NCBI GenBank assembly: GCA_964501905.1
Contig: CAZCTW010000027.1
Location: forward strand, 1-5,643
Length of the DNA: 5,643 nucleotides
Reading direction: 5' to 3'
From: B69-G16 sp964501905
GTDB taxonomy: Archaea > Thermoproteota > Thermoprotei > Thermofilales > B69-G16
Shown: piece after piece, positions 5,551-5,643 of the stretch
How the letters are laid out: every line of letters begins with the position of its first letter
Position numbering within the stretch: the first letter of the stretch is position 1
Program-made: the position numbers and the translations under genes
Notes under the pieces: model-generated
Seen by the model: only the letters and a program-made list of their open reading frames with translations
The model's database searches: none
Told to the model about the DNA's origin: nothing

Positions 5551-5559
5551 AAATATAAA
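5551..5559 (+). promoter_or_regulatory. TATA box of the right-edge gene
   Basis: AAATATAAA is a good archaeal TATA box. Transcription about 26 bases downstream would begin near 5581, leaving a leader of about 20 bases before ATG 5602, which includes the ribosome binding sequence GGTGA. Confidence 0.55.
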
Positions 5560-5591
5560 CGTGAGAGGGTTTCGTGAAATAGAACAAAAAT

Positions 5592-5596
5592 GGTGA
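5592..5596 (+). promoter_or_regulatory. Ribosome binding site deciding the start of the right-edge gene
   Basis: GGTGA lies five bases before ATG 5602 and pairs with the UCACC of the 16S rRNA tail. The in-frame ATG at 5590 has only A-rich sequence before it, so 5602 is preferred. Confidence 0.5.
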
Positions 5597-5601
5597 CTGG
5601 C

Positions 5602-5643
5602 ATGTGGCGCGGTAGGGGGATGGGCTACGGGAGAGGACGGGGC
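5602..5643 (+). CDS. N terminus of a Gly/Arg-rich protein, cut by the window edge
   Basis: Fourteen codons are visible from ATG 5602 and read MWRGRGMGYGRGRG, open to the edge. Starting at ATG 5590 would add MVTG. A TATA box at 5551-5559 and GGTGA at 5592-5596 support a real gene and the 5602 start. The piece contains Gly, Arg, Met, Tyr and Trp only. GRGMGY resembles the start of small DUF5320-type proteins, which often sit beside dinitrogenase-cofactor-like or Mrp-type proteins. That is a weak resemblance from low-complexity sequence. An RGG-type nucleic acid binding tail is another possibility. Confidence 0.6.
   Translation, partial: MWRGRGMGYGRGRG

Larger units (their letters stand above)
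5340..5589. other. AT-rich divergent intergenic region
   Basis: This stretch of about 250 bases separates the minus-strand microprotein from the plus-strand gene at the right edge. It holds a TATA box for each direction, several A/T palindromes in 5351-5432, and a 19-codon open frame at 5471-5530 that I do not call as a gene. I see no tRNA, C/D-box RNA or CRISPR-like repeat in it. Confidence 0.6.

Noticed and set aside
5340..5589. Possible non-coding RNA or origin element in the AT-rich spacer
   Set aside because: No tRNA cloverleaf, C/D or H/ACA boxes, or origin-recognition-box-like repeats could be seen; divergent promoters suffice to explain the AT content.

Overview
The window looks like chromosomal DNA from a thermophilic archaeon, most likely in the Thermoproteota/TACK area. 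That placement is inferred from sequence style, not from a database match. The supporting signs are archaeal TATA boxes about 26-28 bases upstream of start codons (leaderless genes), a minority of genes with GGTG/GGGGAG-type ribosome binding sites, AGG/AGA as the main Arg codons, frequent ATA for Ile, and an S-layer-style secreted glycoprotein with many N-glycosylation sequons.

Layout. Positions 1-24 probably hold the first codons of a minus-strand gene with a good ribosome binding site. Positions 25-179 are a divergent promoter region. A tight three-gene plus-strand operon follows at 180-4729: an ABC ATPase of the DrrA/CcmA/YbhF type, one ABC-2 permease, and an 835-residue secreted protein. 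That protein has about seven tandem Ig-like (CARDB/NEW3, COG1361-type) domains and a C-terminal membrane anchor. Each start codon lies within a base or two of the preceding stop. The convergent minus-strand gene (5142 to 4726) encodes a 3-4 helix membrane protein I do not recognise; its stop codon overlaps the operon's stop codon. Upstream of it on the same strand is a 43-residue single-helix, pilin-like microprotein (5309-5178). An AT-rich divergent promoter region (about 5310-5601) separates this from the first 14 codons of a Gly/Arg-rich protein that runs off the right edge.

How it may work together. The ATPase and permease should form a homodimeric A2B2 exporter. The third gene is locked into the same transcript, so its membrane-anchored chain of beta-sandwich domains is a plausible extracytoplasmic partner. 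In bacterial YbhG-YbhFSR type exporters a HlyD-like membrane fusion protein occupies that role. The substrate cannot be read from the sequence. The partnership is the most interesting hypothesis here, but it rests on gene order and domain architecture alone.
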